NCBI RefSeq assembly: GCF_009789195.1
Contig: NZ_WSTC01000003.1
Location: 160,776 to 224,775, forward strand
Length of the DNA stretch: 64,000 nucleotides
Reading direction: 5' to 3'
Source of the DNA: Paenibacillus sp. MMS18-CY102
GTDB taxonomy: Bacteria; Bacillota; Bacilli; Paenibacillales; Paenibacillaceae
Below are positions 43,120-51,145 of this stretch, one piece after another. The notes under the pieces were generated by a model, which ran no database searches, was not told where the DNA came from, and worked only from the letters and a program-made list of their open reading frames with translations. The translations under genes were made by a program, and so were the position numbers. Numbering within the stretch: position 1 is the stretch's first letter; each line of letters begins with the position of its first letter.

Positions 43120-45290
43120 CAGCTTCCTCCTGGATTTTGTTTTTTTAGCATATCGAGGTACGAGCTTTGCTTGCTCGGCTTATATCCCTCTTGTACTTTC
43201 TGAACGATCGACAACTCTTCTGGTGGCTTCATGTCGCCTAGGTTCCACGCTTCTCTCCGACGCTCAGCTTCCTTGCTGACTGTGCGATTGGTACGAATCC
43301 CTTTTGTCCTCTGCGCATTGCTTAATGAGACGTTCTCATTGGCTTCCTCTGTTTGTTGCTTCGCTTCATTCACGATGCTCTCCCTTATCGCTCTGAGCTC
43401 GGCATCACTTTGAGCAGCATTTGATTGATACAGCTGAAGATCCAGCTTTTCCTGCTCCTCGATATCAAGGACCTCTTCGTGACGCTTACCAAGGTATTTA
43501 TGGTCCCGCTCTAATAAGGTGCAAACTTCATAAGACATGCCGTCCTTCGAGATAAGATTTATTGTATCGGCTACATTACGACTATCGAAGGCGAATTCAA
43601 CTTTCCAAGAGCCTCTATTTCGAGCCCGTTCAAACCATTGTTCATCAATAGCTTTCTGGCAGGAGTAATGACGATTTTTGTATCGGATTCCAAACGGCGT
43701 AACCGTCGCGTAATCACGCTCCATTAATGCCAGTTTAATGATTTCCGATGGTTTTTCTCTCAAATGCCCGCTTCGATTTTGAATCCCCCAATTCCACAAC
43801 TGATCAGGGACCGGATTGACATGGTCTTGAATCATGAATTCATTACGGTTGTACCACTCCATCCAGTGGGAATTGTTATGATTCAATACCGTATAAATCA
43901 TGAGTCTCGTAAACTGATGTAAATCTAAGGTGGCATCAAGGCGGTAGTCCCTCTCCCCTCTCTCAAGTGCTCGTTCTTTGACCGCCCCAGGCACCCATTT
44001 AATCGATTTCAGATTTGCAATTCGAAAGCTTTGTTCGACGATCCCTTTCCAATCACATCGATAGGGAGGTGTGTTCGATATGCGCATTTCTAATGACTCG
44101 ACTACGTTGTCAGAATTGAACCCAATCAACTCCCCTCTGTCACCAAGTAGTGCCTGCGGCAAATAAGCACTATCCCAATCCTCCTCGTTTATGTGAATTC
44201 CGAATTCGGCGCAATACGAAACCTTCTCAGTAAAGGTGTTTGCTAGTGCCATCTTAGCTCCGTTCCAACTTGGTCCCTCCAGACCCACATATAGACCAAC
44301 GATTCTGCGGCTAAATGCATCTTTCACATGATAAATGATTGGTCTACCTATGATTTGTGTTCGGTCCATGCTGTTCACCAGATATACGTCTGCGATCGTT
44401 GCATCAATCTGATATATAGAACCAGGTCCAAACGACATTTCCGTTGAAGTACCCAACACAGCACGGTGCTGCAGATGGCACCTCCGAACTCCTTCCCTAG
44501 CTTGAAGGGTTGCTTTTAGATCAAACTCCTTTTCGTACCAATATTTAAACTCTCCAAATGTAGGCAACTCGTGACTCGGTGGAAGAATCGGTACATTAAC
44601 TCCATGTACCGACGCATACCCCAAATTCATGTGATTTTCTTGGATCATCTTAAAACAATGCCTCAGCGGATATCTCTCTTTCGTGTTGTAATATAGCCGA
44701 ACACCCACTCGAAATAGTTGTTTCATATCCTCGTCAATATTGACACCTTGCTTTTCCGGATCGAATTTCCCAAGCCTACTTTTTCGACCTCTCTTTAAAC
44801 TTGTCTCGGTTACTTTCTTTTCTTGTCCTGGATTTCCGCAGTTGTAGTAGCGTGGCAATAACGCATTTTTATTCCCACCTTGCCAGTACCGCGAAAGAGA
44901 CCGATAAACGTATTTCTTACTTACCCCACTTTTGTCCACTATCTGAGCCACCATTGCTCCTCTTAGTCGCGGATCATAAATATCAGGTACATCGCTTACT
45001 ATTGACTCAATGAGGCTCCACCACCGATCGCGAGTTTGCTTATCTTTCTCTTTGATTTGTGATTCGGAGATAAGCTTTGCATAAGGATCGACCGAACGTT
45101 TGATGACTAGACCATCTGTTACCGCCTTGTTTACCTGCGACATTTCTCTTTCTACAGGTAATGCGCCAGTCTTATCCAGGTCAATCACTATAAGCCTGTC
45201 ATTACAAGGATCTATCCAAAGTACCCGCTCAAGCGAGCGTACTTGCAATTGGTCGTCTATCCATTCCAATACAGCGTTAACTGTCAACAA
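43119..45290 (-). CDS. tnsB: TnsB transposase (DDE recombinase)
   Basis: A 723-residue TnsB with a retroviral-integrase-type catalytic core. IYQIDATIADVYLVN (first Asp, about 295), LLGDRGELIGFNS (second Asp, about 384) and WKGIVEQSFR (Glu, 35 residues later) give the D,D-35-E triad. The N-terminal part holds the DNA-binding domains that recognise the AAAGTTGGAAAC-type end sites. The C-terminus (QKVQEGYKPSKQSSYLDML) would contact TnsC. TnsB cuts the 3' ends and joins them to target DNA. Its stop overlaps the tnsC start by one base, and tnsA lies directly upstream. No lesion is seen. Confidence 0.95.
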   Translation of the reverse strand: MLTVNAVLEWIDDQLQVRSLERVLWIDPCNDRLIVIDLDKTGALPVEREMSQVNKAVTDGLVIKRSVDPYAKLISESQIKEKDKQTRDRWWSLIESIVSDVPDIYDPRLRGAMVAQIVDKSGVSKKYVYRSLSRYWQGGNKNALLPRYYNCGNPGQEKKVTETSLKRGRKSRLGKFDPEKQGVNIDEDMKQLFRVGVRLYYNTKERYPLRHCFKMIQENHMNLGYASVHGVNVPILPPSHELPTFGEFKYWYEKEFDLKATLQAREGVRRCHLQHRAVLGTSTEMSFGPGSIYQIDATIADVYLVNSMDRTQIIGRPIIYHVKDAFSRRIVGLYVGLEGPSWNGAKMALANTFTEKVSYCAEFGIHINEEDWDSAYLPQALLGDRGELIGFNSDNVVESLEMRISNTPPYRCDWKGIVEQSFRIANLKSIKWVPGAVKERALERGERDYRLDATLDLHQFTRLMIYTVLNHNNSHWMEWYNRNEFMIQDHVNPVPDQLWNWGIQNRSGHLREKPSEIIKLALMERDYATVTPFGIRYKNRHYSCQKAIDEQWFERARNRGSWKVEFAFDSRNVADTINLISKDGMSYEVCTLLERDHKYLGKRHEEVLDIEEQEKLDLQLYQSNAAQSDAELRAIRESIVNEAKQQTEEANENVSLSNAQRTKGIRTNRTVSKEAERRREAWNLGDMKPPEELSIVQKVQEGYKPSKQSSYLDMLKKQNPGGS

Positions 45291-45292
45291 TA

Positions 45293-46099
45293 TTAGAACC
45301 CTTCCCTTCGTTGAACCTCCAATGGATACCCCGGATCTATTTTCTTGCTCATATTCACTTCCCAGATACGGTTTGCGATTAAATGCTTGATCACCCAGAG
45401 AGACGTACCACCTTCCATTCCTAATGCTTGGTCGTTTTCAAGCGCTACCTTGGCATATGAGGAATGCTGTTGCTGAAGCATTGTGAACAGCCGCTTCTCA
45501 ATCAGCCAAAGCATTTGCGGGGATACCAGAGTATCCATCGATGCCTTCGCAGAATGAATAAATCCTACATTCCACGCCAGGTTTCTTTGAATCTGTTTCT
45601 CCGTAACAACCTTGAAGTCTATCCCCCTTTCCTTCCAGTAAAGTTGTTCAATCATTATCTTTTCGAGTGTGCGTTTCGATAAGAGATCAGACTCCGTTTT
45701 TATTGACCGAGCCAGTAAAACTGGTGAATCGTTGAAGACCGAATCAACCAGGAAATCAGTCGTCATTACTGCATACTCGTTGTATTTGTTAACGAAAGGA
45801 TGCTTAATTCCCAATCGCTTAGCGATATCAAGCGTTTCATCAATTTGCAGTGGATACTGTTCTCGAATATCGGTGACATCTGCATTCCAATCCAGCGTAT
45901 ACAAATACTCCAACTCAAGATTAGAGAGAACATGATGCACTCTCCCCGTTGTCCAGCCCTTATCCCGCGTGGAGAGACCTCTTGAAGGTACATCTCTTAC
46001 CGTTAGCCAAGGTTTATAATCTTGTCCACGCCCTTGTCCACGCCCTTCTTTAACTAACTGCGCCATTGTTGCTTCAGTGATTCTGCGATATCTCGACAT
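45293..46099 (-). CDS. tnsA: TnsA endonuclease
   Basis: A 268-residue TnsA, which cuts the 5' ends so that the element is excised by double-strand breaks. Catalytic residues by family pattern are Glu in HHVLSNLELEYLYTLDW, Asp in YAVMTTDFLVD and Lys in LARSIKTESDL. The distinctive VRDVPSRGLSTRDKGWTTGR is near residue 30. The ATG at 46099 follows GAGGAGG; an in-frame ATG 54 bases earlier lacks a site. It is the first gene of tnsA-B-C-D, two bases upstream of tnsB. Confidence 0.94.
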   Translation of the reverse strand: MSRYRRITEATMAQLVKEGRGQGRGQDYKPWLTVRDVPSRGLSTRDKGWTTGRVHHVLSNLELEYLYTLDWNADVTDIREQYPLQIDETLDIAKRLGIKHPFVNKYNEYAVMTTDFLVDSVFNDSPVLLARSIKTESDLLSKRTLEKIMIEQLYWKERGIDFKVVTEKQIQRNLAWNVGFIHSAKASMDTLVSPQMLWLIEKRLFTMLQQQHSSYAKVALENDQALGMEGGTSLWVIKHLIANRIWEVNMSKKIDPGYPLEVQRREGF

Positions 46100-46138
46100 G
46101 ACTTTCCTCCTCGTCTGATGCCTGACCAAAACAACAAA

Positions 46139-46191
46139 AAAGGTCGAGTACATAGCTATCCCTATAGGGAATTGCTATGTACTCGACCTTT
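46139..46191 (-). terminator. Strong terminator between the end-proximal gene and tnsA
   Basis: AAAGGTCGAGTACATAGC pairs perfectly (18 bp) with its complement around a 17-base loop and is followed by a T run on the minus strand. It insulates the tns operon from the gene at 46328. Confidence 0.92.
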
Positions 46192-46327
46192 ACGATTTAA
46201 TAGGTCGACAAAAGACGAAACAAGAATACGATCATCGGTCACTTTTATGAATTCATGCTACACTTCTAATAATATACCCCTATATTATTCCATTCATACA
46301 TCGTTTCACGACATTTTTTCGCGTTCT

Positions 46328-46681
46328 TCATTCCTCTTCTAATGAAATTACCATCTCATACGCTGCCTCTCGTGAACCAGGTACAAGTAGCTCATATGGT
46401 TGTCCATATAGATCCGCAATGCATTCTGCTTTATCACTAGTTGATTTCATGACAACTATCTCGTCGCAGTCATAAAAATTAATGACATGCCAGCACACTG
46501 GCTCGTCTACAGCTCCTTCAGGTTCATGTTCCATTAGAACATGCTCAATTGCAAAGAGTGGACAAGCGAACTCTATGCCTGCTTTCTTGTGATACAACGA
46601 ACACTTTATCTTACAGAAGCTTTCAATCGAATTCAGCATCAGTTTAAAATTTTCGTTTGTAATTGTTACTCGATCAGACAT
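46328..46681 (-). CDS. Unrecognised 117-residue protein beside the right end
   Basis: Begins MSDRVTITNENFKLMLNSIE and ends AAYEMVISLEEE. It is acidic and soluble, with five Cys (IKCSLYHKK, FACPLF, EPVCWH, FYDCDE, AECIADLYG) and an alpha/beta look. The ATG at 46681 follows AAAGGTG. A longer frame extends to 46900 but runs through the right-end hairpin and sites, so I reject it. It sits alone between the transposon right end and tnsA, a position with no gene in classical Tn7, and has its own strong terminator. Function unknown. Confidence 0.6.
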   Translation of the reverse strand: MSDRVTITNENFKLMLNSIESFCKIKCSLYHKKAGIEFACPLFAIEHVLMEHEPEGAVDEPVCWHVINFYDCDEIVVMKSTSDKAECIADLYGQPYELLVPGSREAAYEMVISLEEE

Positions 46682-46855
46682 CGTAATCGTCACCTTTGTT
46701 GTATTGCCCGGGCTATCCATAGCATATATCATCAGCCCCGACACCATCAATGAACGATTAGGGCTATAAAAACATACGAGGACAAAACAAAACATAGTTA
46801 GTCCATGCCAATCGTCTGAAATGCTTCCTGACGACAAAGTAGCCACTATACAGAA

Positions 46856-46886
46856 AATAGCCTGCCAGATTGCCCGGCAGGCTATT
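46856..46886. terminator. Perfect 11-bp hairpin just inside the right end
   Basis: AATAGCCTGCC and GGCAGGCTATT with a nine-base loop lie immediately inward of the four TnsB sites. For transcripts leaving glmS this would act as a terminator, followed by TTCTG. Confidence 0.65.
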
Positions 46887-46892
46887 TCATCA

Positions 46893-46978
46893 GTTGCCAT
46901 GTTTATTTGTTGGTTTCCAACTTTATTTGTCAGTTGCCAACTCTATTTTCTAGTTGCCAACTTTATTTGTCGGCATCA
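46893..46978 (-). repeat. Right transposon end with four TnsB-type sites
   Basis: Four 18-base sites start at 46893, 46913, 46933 and 46953, exactly 20 bp apart. Read on the minus strand they are variants of AAATAAAGTTGGCAAC. They are followed by the 8-base terminus CGGCATCA (TGATGCCG inward). Confidence 0.93.
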
Positions 46979-46983
46979 AGTCT
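46979..46983. repeat. Target-site duplication (right copy) AGTCT
   Basis: AGTCT directly follows the right terminus and equals 25762-25766. Nineteen bases separate it from the glmS stop codon. Confidence 0.9.
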
Positions 46984-47002
46984 AATTAGCTTCCCCCAAC
47001 CA

Positions 47003-48835
47003 CTACTCCACCGTCACACTCTTCGCCAAGTTACGCGGTTTATCCACGTCATTGCCGACAGCAAGCGAAGCATAGTAAGAGATCAACTGCAGCGGGATAA
47101 CCGAGACAGCAGGCGACAGGATTGGCAGTGTTTTTGGAATAGCGAACAGCTCGTCGACCGACTTGCTGACTTCTACTTCACTGCCTGCGTTCGCGATTGC
47201 GAGTACGTGTGCGCCGCGTGCTTTGACTTCTTTAATGTTGCTAAGTGTTTTCTCGTACAGCTCCTCTTGCGTTACGAGCGCGATAACCGGGATACCGTCC
47301 TCGATCAGCGCCAGCGTGCCGTGCTTCAGCTCGCCTGCAGCGTAAGCTTCGGAGTGGATATACGAGATCTCTTTGAGCTTCAAGGAGCCTTCTTGCGCGA
47401 CTGCGAAGTCGACGCCGCGGCCGATGAAGAACAGGTTTTTGTGTACAGCGATCGAATCCGCTACTTGCTTCAGTACAGCGGATTGTTCAAGCACCGCCTC
47501 AACTTGCTCAGGCAGCTCTTGCATAGCCGTCAAAATCTCCGTAATTGCCGCTTGCTCCATCGTTCCGAGCGTTTGCGCCAAGTAGACGCCGAACAGGTAG
47601 AACGCGATCAGCTGCGACGTATACGCTTTTGTCGATGCTACAGCGATCTCCGGTCCTGCCCATGTAATAAGCACATCGTCCGCTTCGCGAGCGACCGAGC
47701 TGCCTACAACGTTAGTGATCGCCAGTACGCGTGCGCCGTTGCGTTTTGCTTCACGCAGTGCTGCGAGCGTATCTGCTGTTTCACCGGATTGGCTCACAAC
47801 GATTACGAGCGTATCCGGCGTGATGATTGGCGAACGGTAACGGTATTCCGAAGCAACGTCCGTCTCAACTGGAATGCGAGCCATACGCTCGATTACTGTT
47901 TTGCCTACGAGACCTGCGTGATAAGCCGTACCGCAAGCAACGATATGCACTTTGCGAATGCCTTTTACTTGCTCAGCCGTCATGCCGATTTCCGTTAACG
48001 ACACCGACTGATTGTCTTCCGACACGCGACCGCGCATTGTGTCACGGTAAGCCTTAGGCTGCTCGTAAATTTCTTTCAGCATAAAGTGATCGAATCCGGC
48101 TTTCTCTGCCGTTACGAGATCCCAATCGACATGGAATATTTCCTTGGAAATAAATTCGCCCTCTGTCGTCATCAGTTCGACACCATCACGTGTCAGAACC
48201 GCCATCTCGCCGTCGTTCAAAATATACACATTACGTGTATGCTCGAGAATTGCCGGGATATCCGATCCGATAAAGTTCTCGCCTTCTCCGACACCAATGA
48301 CGAGCGGGCTCGCAAAACGAACCGCAACGAGCTTAGTAGGCTCGAATTCCGTCAAAACGCCGAGTGCAAATGCACCGCGCATACGTTTAACTGCACGTTG
48401 TACAGCTTCTACGATGTTGCCGTCATATTCATCAGCTACCAGATGAGCAATAACTTCCGTATCTGTTTCCGACACGAAGTTATGGCCTTTTGCTGCGAGT
48501 TCGTCTTTCAGGTCCAAATAGTTCTCGACGATGCCGTTGTGCACGACCGAGAATTTCGAAGAATTGTCCGTGTGGGGATGCGAGTTCACATCCGAAGGCT
48601 TGCCGTGCGTTGCCCAACGCGTATGCCCGATTCCAACAGAACCAGCAAGCGGCTCCTCTTGAAGCTGGCCTTCCAATACAGCAAGACGGCCTTTCGACTT
48701 ACGAATTTCCAAAGTATTGCCCGTGAATACTGCGATACCAGCGGAGTCGTACCCGCGGTACTCCAGCTTCTTCAGACCTTCGATCAAAATTTCTTGCGAG
48801 TTACGATTACCAATATATCCTACGATTCCGCACAT
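47003..48835 (-). CDS. glmS: Glutamine-fructose-6-phosphate aminotransferase (isomerising)
   Basis: A 610-residue GlmS making glucosamine 6-phosphate from fructose 6-phosphate and glutamine, the first step to UDP-GlcNAc and cell wall. It starts MCGIVGYIGNRNSQEIL with Cys2 as the N-terminal glutaminase nucleophile; GIGHTRWATHGKPSDVNSHPH follows. Two SIS sugar isomerase domains follow (VACGTAYHAGLVGK; VVSQSGETADTLAALREAK; FFIGRGVDFAVAQEGSLKLKEISYIHSEAYAAGELKHG). It ends LAKSVTVE. Its 3' end is the attTn7 recognition region, and the Tn7-like element starts 24 bp after the stop. A glmS ribozyme lies in its leader. Confidence 0.97.
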   Translation of the reverse strand: MCGIVGYIGNRNSQEILIEGLKKLEYRGYDSAGIAVFTGNTLEIRKSKGRLAVLEGQLQEEPLAGSVGIGHTRWATHGKPSDVNSHPHTDNSSKFSVVHNGIVENYLDLKDELAAKGHNFVSETDTEVIAHLVADEYDGNIVEAVQRAVKRMRGAFALGVLTEFEPTKLVAVRFASPLVIGVGEGENFIGSDIPAILEHTRNVYILNDGEMAVLTRDGVELMTTEGEFISKEIFHVDWDLVTAEKAGFDHFMLKEIYEQPKAYRDTMRGRVSEDNQSVSLTEIGMTAEQVKGIRKVHIVACGTAYHAGLVGKTVIERMARIPVETDVASEYRYRSPIITPDTLVIVVSQSGETADTLAALREAKRNGARVLAITNVVGSSVAREADDVLITWAGPEIAVASTKAYTSQLIAFYLFGVYLAQTLGTMEQAAITEILTAMQELPEQVEAVLEQSAVLKQVADSIAVHKNLFFIGRGVDFAVAQEGSLKLKEISYIHSEAYAAGELKHGTLALIEDGIPVIALVTQEELYEKTLSNIKEVKARGAHVLAIANAGSEVEVSKSVDELFAIPKTLPILSPAVSVIPLQLISYYASLAVGNDVDKPRNLAKSVTVE

Positions 48836-49084
48836 ATTAATATAGACCTCCGTTAGGTTCCAATTTCCCTCGACCTACGAATGCCCGCTGCGCGGCAGAA
48901 CGGTATGAAGTTCAAGTTTCATTACCCTCCTGCCCATTCGATCGCACAAGCGGCATCGCGGACGCTAGGGTTATTTGTTATTTGTAAAGCTTAAATAAGG
49001 CAGACTGAACCTGTACTGTCTCCAAGGATGCTCTATCATCCGACGACACATGTAGATTCGCCTGTTCACGCATGTCTTGCTTTT
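48836..49084 (-). other. glmS leader between ribozyme and start codon
   Basis: About 250 untranslated bases containing local inverted repeats and an ACGGAGG ribosome binding site about nine bases before the glmS ATG. A 94-codon frame on this strand (48971-49255) overlaps the ribozyme and is not a gene. Confidence 0.6.
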
Positions 49085-49273
49085 CATTCCGCCGCACGAT
49101 TGTCCGACCGGTCGCCCGCGTCGTTTTACGTAACGGCTTACGGTATGAATGTGTACCGGGAGGTCCCCGCCGAAAAACTCGAACGCCTCCACCTCGTCAG
49201 CTTGCACAGCCGCTCTTCCCTCCGTTGGGAATGGTTTGTTGCAGCAGCTTTCCATGTCGCAAGCTCTGGCGCT
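49085..49273 (-). ncRNA. glmS ribozyme (glucosamine-6-phosphate-responsive)
   Basis: On the minus strand the cleavage-site context AGCGCC (49273-49268) is followed by P1 strand AGAGCTTGC. After a long extension come GCAAGCT and the invariant GACGAGG. Then come GGAGG...TTCGAG, TCGGCGGGGACCTCC (P2/P2.1 core), and CGGT...ACCGTAAG (P3 and its conserved TAAG). The P4-like GACCGG/CGGC region ends near 49085. Cleavage is expected between 49273 and 49272. GlcN6P acts as cofactor, so high product destroys the mRNA. The P1 loop (about 50 nt) is longer than usual. Confidence 0.88.
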
Positions 49274-49635
49274 TGTGTTGCTTTATGAAAACCCCAACCC
49301 TCGCTTTCAATTCCAGAATCATAATCCCTATCATATTCACTTTTGCGACATTTCGCAACAAGTTTCTTTAGCCAAGGGCGACCCACCCAAACCCTCCCTC
49401 TTCAGGGAGGGCCCCGAGGGTTCCACCCTCTGGACACCGGAAGCTGCTTATGGTGGCTTTGGTGCTAGGAGCCGCTTTCGTCCCTTTGGGACACGCTCTA
49501 CTTTTGCTTTACCCAGTTATGGTTGATTGTAAGCATCTGGCATGTGGCGTTCTCCCCAGCTTTGGTGCTGGGAGTCGCTTTCGTCCCTGCGGGACACGCT
49601 TTACTTCTCTGTAACACTACTTGTTCTACCAAAAA
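49274..49635. other. glmM-glmS intergenic region with repeats
   Basis: No gene is seen. It contains G+C-rich hairpins near 49385-49440 (CTCCCTC / GAGGG and AGGGTTCCACCCT) and two imperfect 50-bp direct repeats. The glmS promoter should lie here; I could not fix it. Confidence 0.45.
49456..49608. repeat. Two imperfect 50-bp direct repeats
   Basis: 49456-49505 and 49559-49608 share GCTTTGGTGCT, CGCTTTCGTCCCT and GGGACACGCT; each carries the palindrome TCCC-TGGGA or TCCC-CGGGA. They look like copies of an extragenic repeat family. Confidence 0.65.
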
Positions 49636-49670
49636 CGGATGAACAGCGTGCTTGCTCCACCATTCATCCG
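49631..49670 (-). terminator. Terminator of glmM
   Basis: CGGATGAA and TTCATCCG close a 19-base loop, followed by TTTTT on the minus strand, about 35 bp past the glmM stop. Confidence 0.8.
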
Positions 49671-49705
49671 CGTTTATTAGATCATCTATATAGTGTCGAT
49701 TACAA

Positions 49706-51046
49706 TTAGCCCAACTGCGTCTTCACAACGTCCACGATTCGGTGTACGTATGCTTCGACTTGATCCTTGTCCGGACCTTCCGCCATAACGCGGATAAGCG
49801 ATTCCGTGCCGGAAGGGCGCACGAGTACGCGGCCATTGTCGCCGAGCTCTGCTTCGACCGCACTAACCGCTTCTGCGATTGCTGCGTTGTCGTTGTATAG
49901 CGTCTTGTCTGCTACACGCACATTGACTAGCACCTGCGGGTATTTACGCATGAGCTGCTTCAGTTCGCTCAGCTTCTTGCCCGATTGTACGAGCGTATCG
50001 ACTAGCTGCATAGCAGTTAGAATGCCGTCTCCTGTCGTATTGTAGTCGAGGAAGATGACATGGCCGGATTGCTCGCCGCCGAGGTTGAATCCGCCACGGC
50101 GCATTTCCTCCATGACATAACGGTCACCAACTGCCGTTTGAGCCGTTTTCAGCCCAAGCTTCTCCGTCGCTTTGAAGAAACCGATATTGGCCATAACCGT
50201 CGTTACGATCGTTTCGCCTTGCAAACGGCCTTGGCGGCGCATGGCATCGCCACAAATGCACAAAATATAGTCGCCGTCGACTTCTTCCCCCTTCTCGTCG
50301 ATCGCGATCAAGCGATCCGCGTCGCCGTCGAACGATAAGCCGAGCTGTGCGCCATGCTTAAGCACTTGATCGCGCAAATACTCAGGGTGCGTCGATCCGA
50401 CGCCATCATTGATGTTGCGGCCATTCGGCTCTGCGCCAACCGTAATGACATCAGCGCCCAGCTCGCGGAATACGCGAGGTGCTAATTCATAAGCGGAGCC
50501 GTGTGCGCAATCGAGCACGACTTTGACGCCTTCGAACGACGATTGAATCGTCGTTTTCAAATATTCGAGGTAGCGGTACTTCGCCGTATCGTCGGACGTT
50601 ACCGTACCGATATCGCCGCCTTCTGGACGAGGCAGCTCATCAACCTCTGCGTCCATGAGACGCTCGATCTCAAGCTCAGTCTCATCCGACAGCTTGAAGC
50701 CGTCGCCGCCGAAAAATTTAATGCCATTATCCGCTACCGGATTATGGGAAGCAGAGATCATTACCGCTGCATCAGCTTTCAGCTCACGCGTCAAATACGC
50801 AACAGCTGGCGTCGACACGACGCCGATCCGAACAACGCTAGCGCCGATAGACAAGAGGCCCGCAATAAGTGCAGCTTCCAGCATAGGGCCCGAAATGCGT
50901 GTATCCAGGCCGATGACGACCTTTGGTTTATCCACTTGGCCTGCGAGTACGTAGCCGCCGCAGCGTCCGATTTTATATGCCAGCTCTGGCGTTAGTTCAC
51001 GGTTAGCAACCCCGCGCACGCCGTCAGTTCCAAAATATTTACCCAT
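49706..51046 (-). CDS. glmM: Phosphoglucosamine mutase
   Basis: A 446-residue enzyme converting glucosamine 6-phosphate to glucosamine 1-phosphate. It starts [27 protein letters not shown]. The phosphoserine loop is [18 protein letters not shown], the metal site [14 protein letters not shown], and the sugar-binding loop [30 protein letters not shown] is the phosphate-binding site near the end. The ATG at 51046 follows AAGGGG; the frame extends 28 codons upstream without family similarity. It lies in the cdaA-cdaR-glmM-glmS order, and GlmM is known in relatives to bind and inhibit CdaA. Confidence 0.96.
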   Translation of the reverse strand: MGKYFGTDGVRGVANRELTPELAYKIGRCGGYVLAGQVDKPKVVIGLDTRISGPMLEAALIAGLLSIGASVVRIGVVSTPAVAYLTRELKADAAVMISASHNPVADNGIKFFGGDGFKLSDETELEIERLMDAEVDELPRPEGGDIGTVTSDDTAKYRYLEYLKTTIQSSFEGVKVVLDCAHGSAYELAPRVFRELGADVITVGAEPNGRNINDGVGSTHPEYLRDQVLKHGAQLGLSFDGDADRLIAIDEKGEEVDGDYILCICGDAMRRQGRLQGETIVTTVMANIGFFKATEKLGLKTAQTAVGDRYVMEEMRRGGFNLGGEQSGHVIFLDYNTTGDGILTAMQLVDTLVQSGKKLSELKQLMRKYPQVLVNVRVADKTLYNDNAAIAEAVSAVEAELGDNGRVLVRPSGTESLIRVMAEGPDKDQVEAYVHRIVDVVKTQLG

Positions 51047-51145
51047 GAATGTCAATTCCCCTTCTGTATCTAAATATATGCAATAGCCCGGCAGTGAGTA
51101 CCCCCGTGCTCTCCGCCTCAATACATGCAATTAGCCTTAGCCCCA

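Larger units (their letters stand above)
25767..46978. mobile_element. Tn7-like transposon inserted downstream of glmS, carrying a defence island
   Basis: A 21,212-bp element. Each terminus has an 8-base end (left TGTTCGCG; right, inward-reading, TGATGCCG) followed at once by an 18-base TnsB-type site ending AAAGTTGGAAAC or AAAGTTGGCAAC. AGTCT is duplicated on both sides. The left end has three spaced sites and the right end four packed ones, as in Tn7. The right end is 24 bp from the glmS stop codon, the classical attTn7 position. tnsA-tnsB-tnsC-tnsD lie inward of the right end. Cargo: NYN protein, OLD protein, long Argonaute, Kiwa pair and type I restriction-modification. TnsC carries an amber codon, so the element may now be immobile. 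Confidence 0.95.

Noticed and set aside
39596..46099. CRISPR-associated (guide-RNA directed) transposon
   Set aside because: No Cas12k or Cascade gene and no CRISPR array occur in the element; the TniQ protein is a long TnsD type and the insertion is at the classical glmS site.
46682..46900. N-terminal extension of the 117-residue gene to 190 residues
   Set aside because: It would run through the right-end hairpin and lacks a ribosome binding site, whereas the ATG at 46681 has AAAGGTG.
47003..48856. Long plus-strand frames opposite glmS, ppc and the amylase
   Set aside because: They are shadows of strongly biased coding sequence on the other strand; the minus-strand or plus-strand genes named above have complete family motifs.
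48971..49255. 94-codon frame upstream of glmS
   Set aside because: It lies across the glmS ribozyme core, has no family resemblance, and its residues simply translate conserved RNA elements such as GACGAGG and TCGGCGG.
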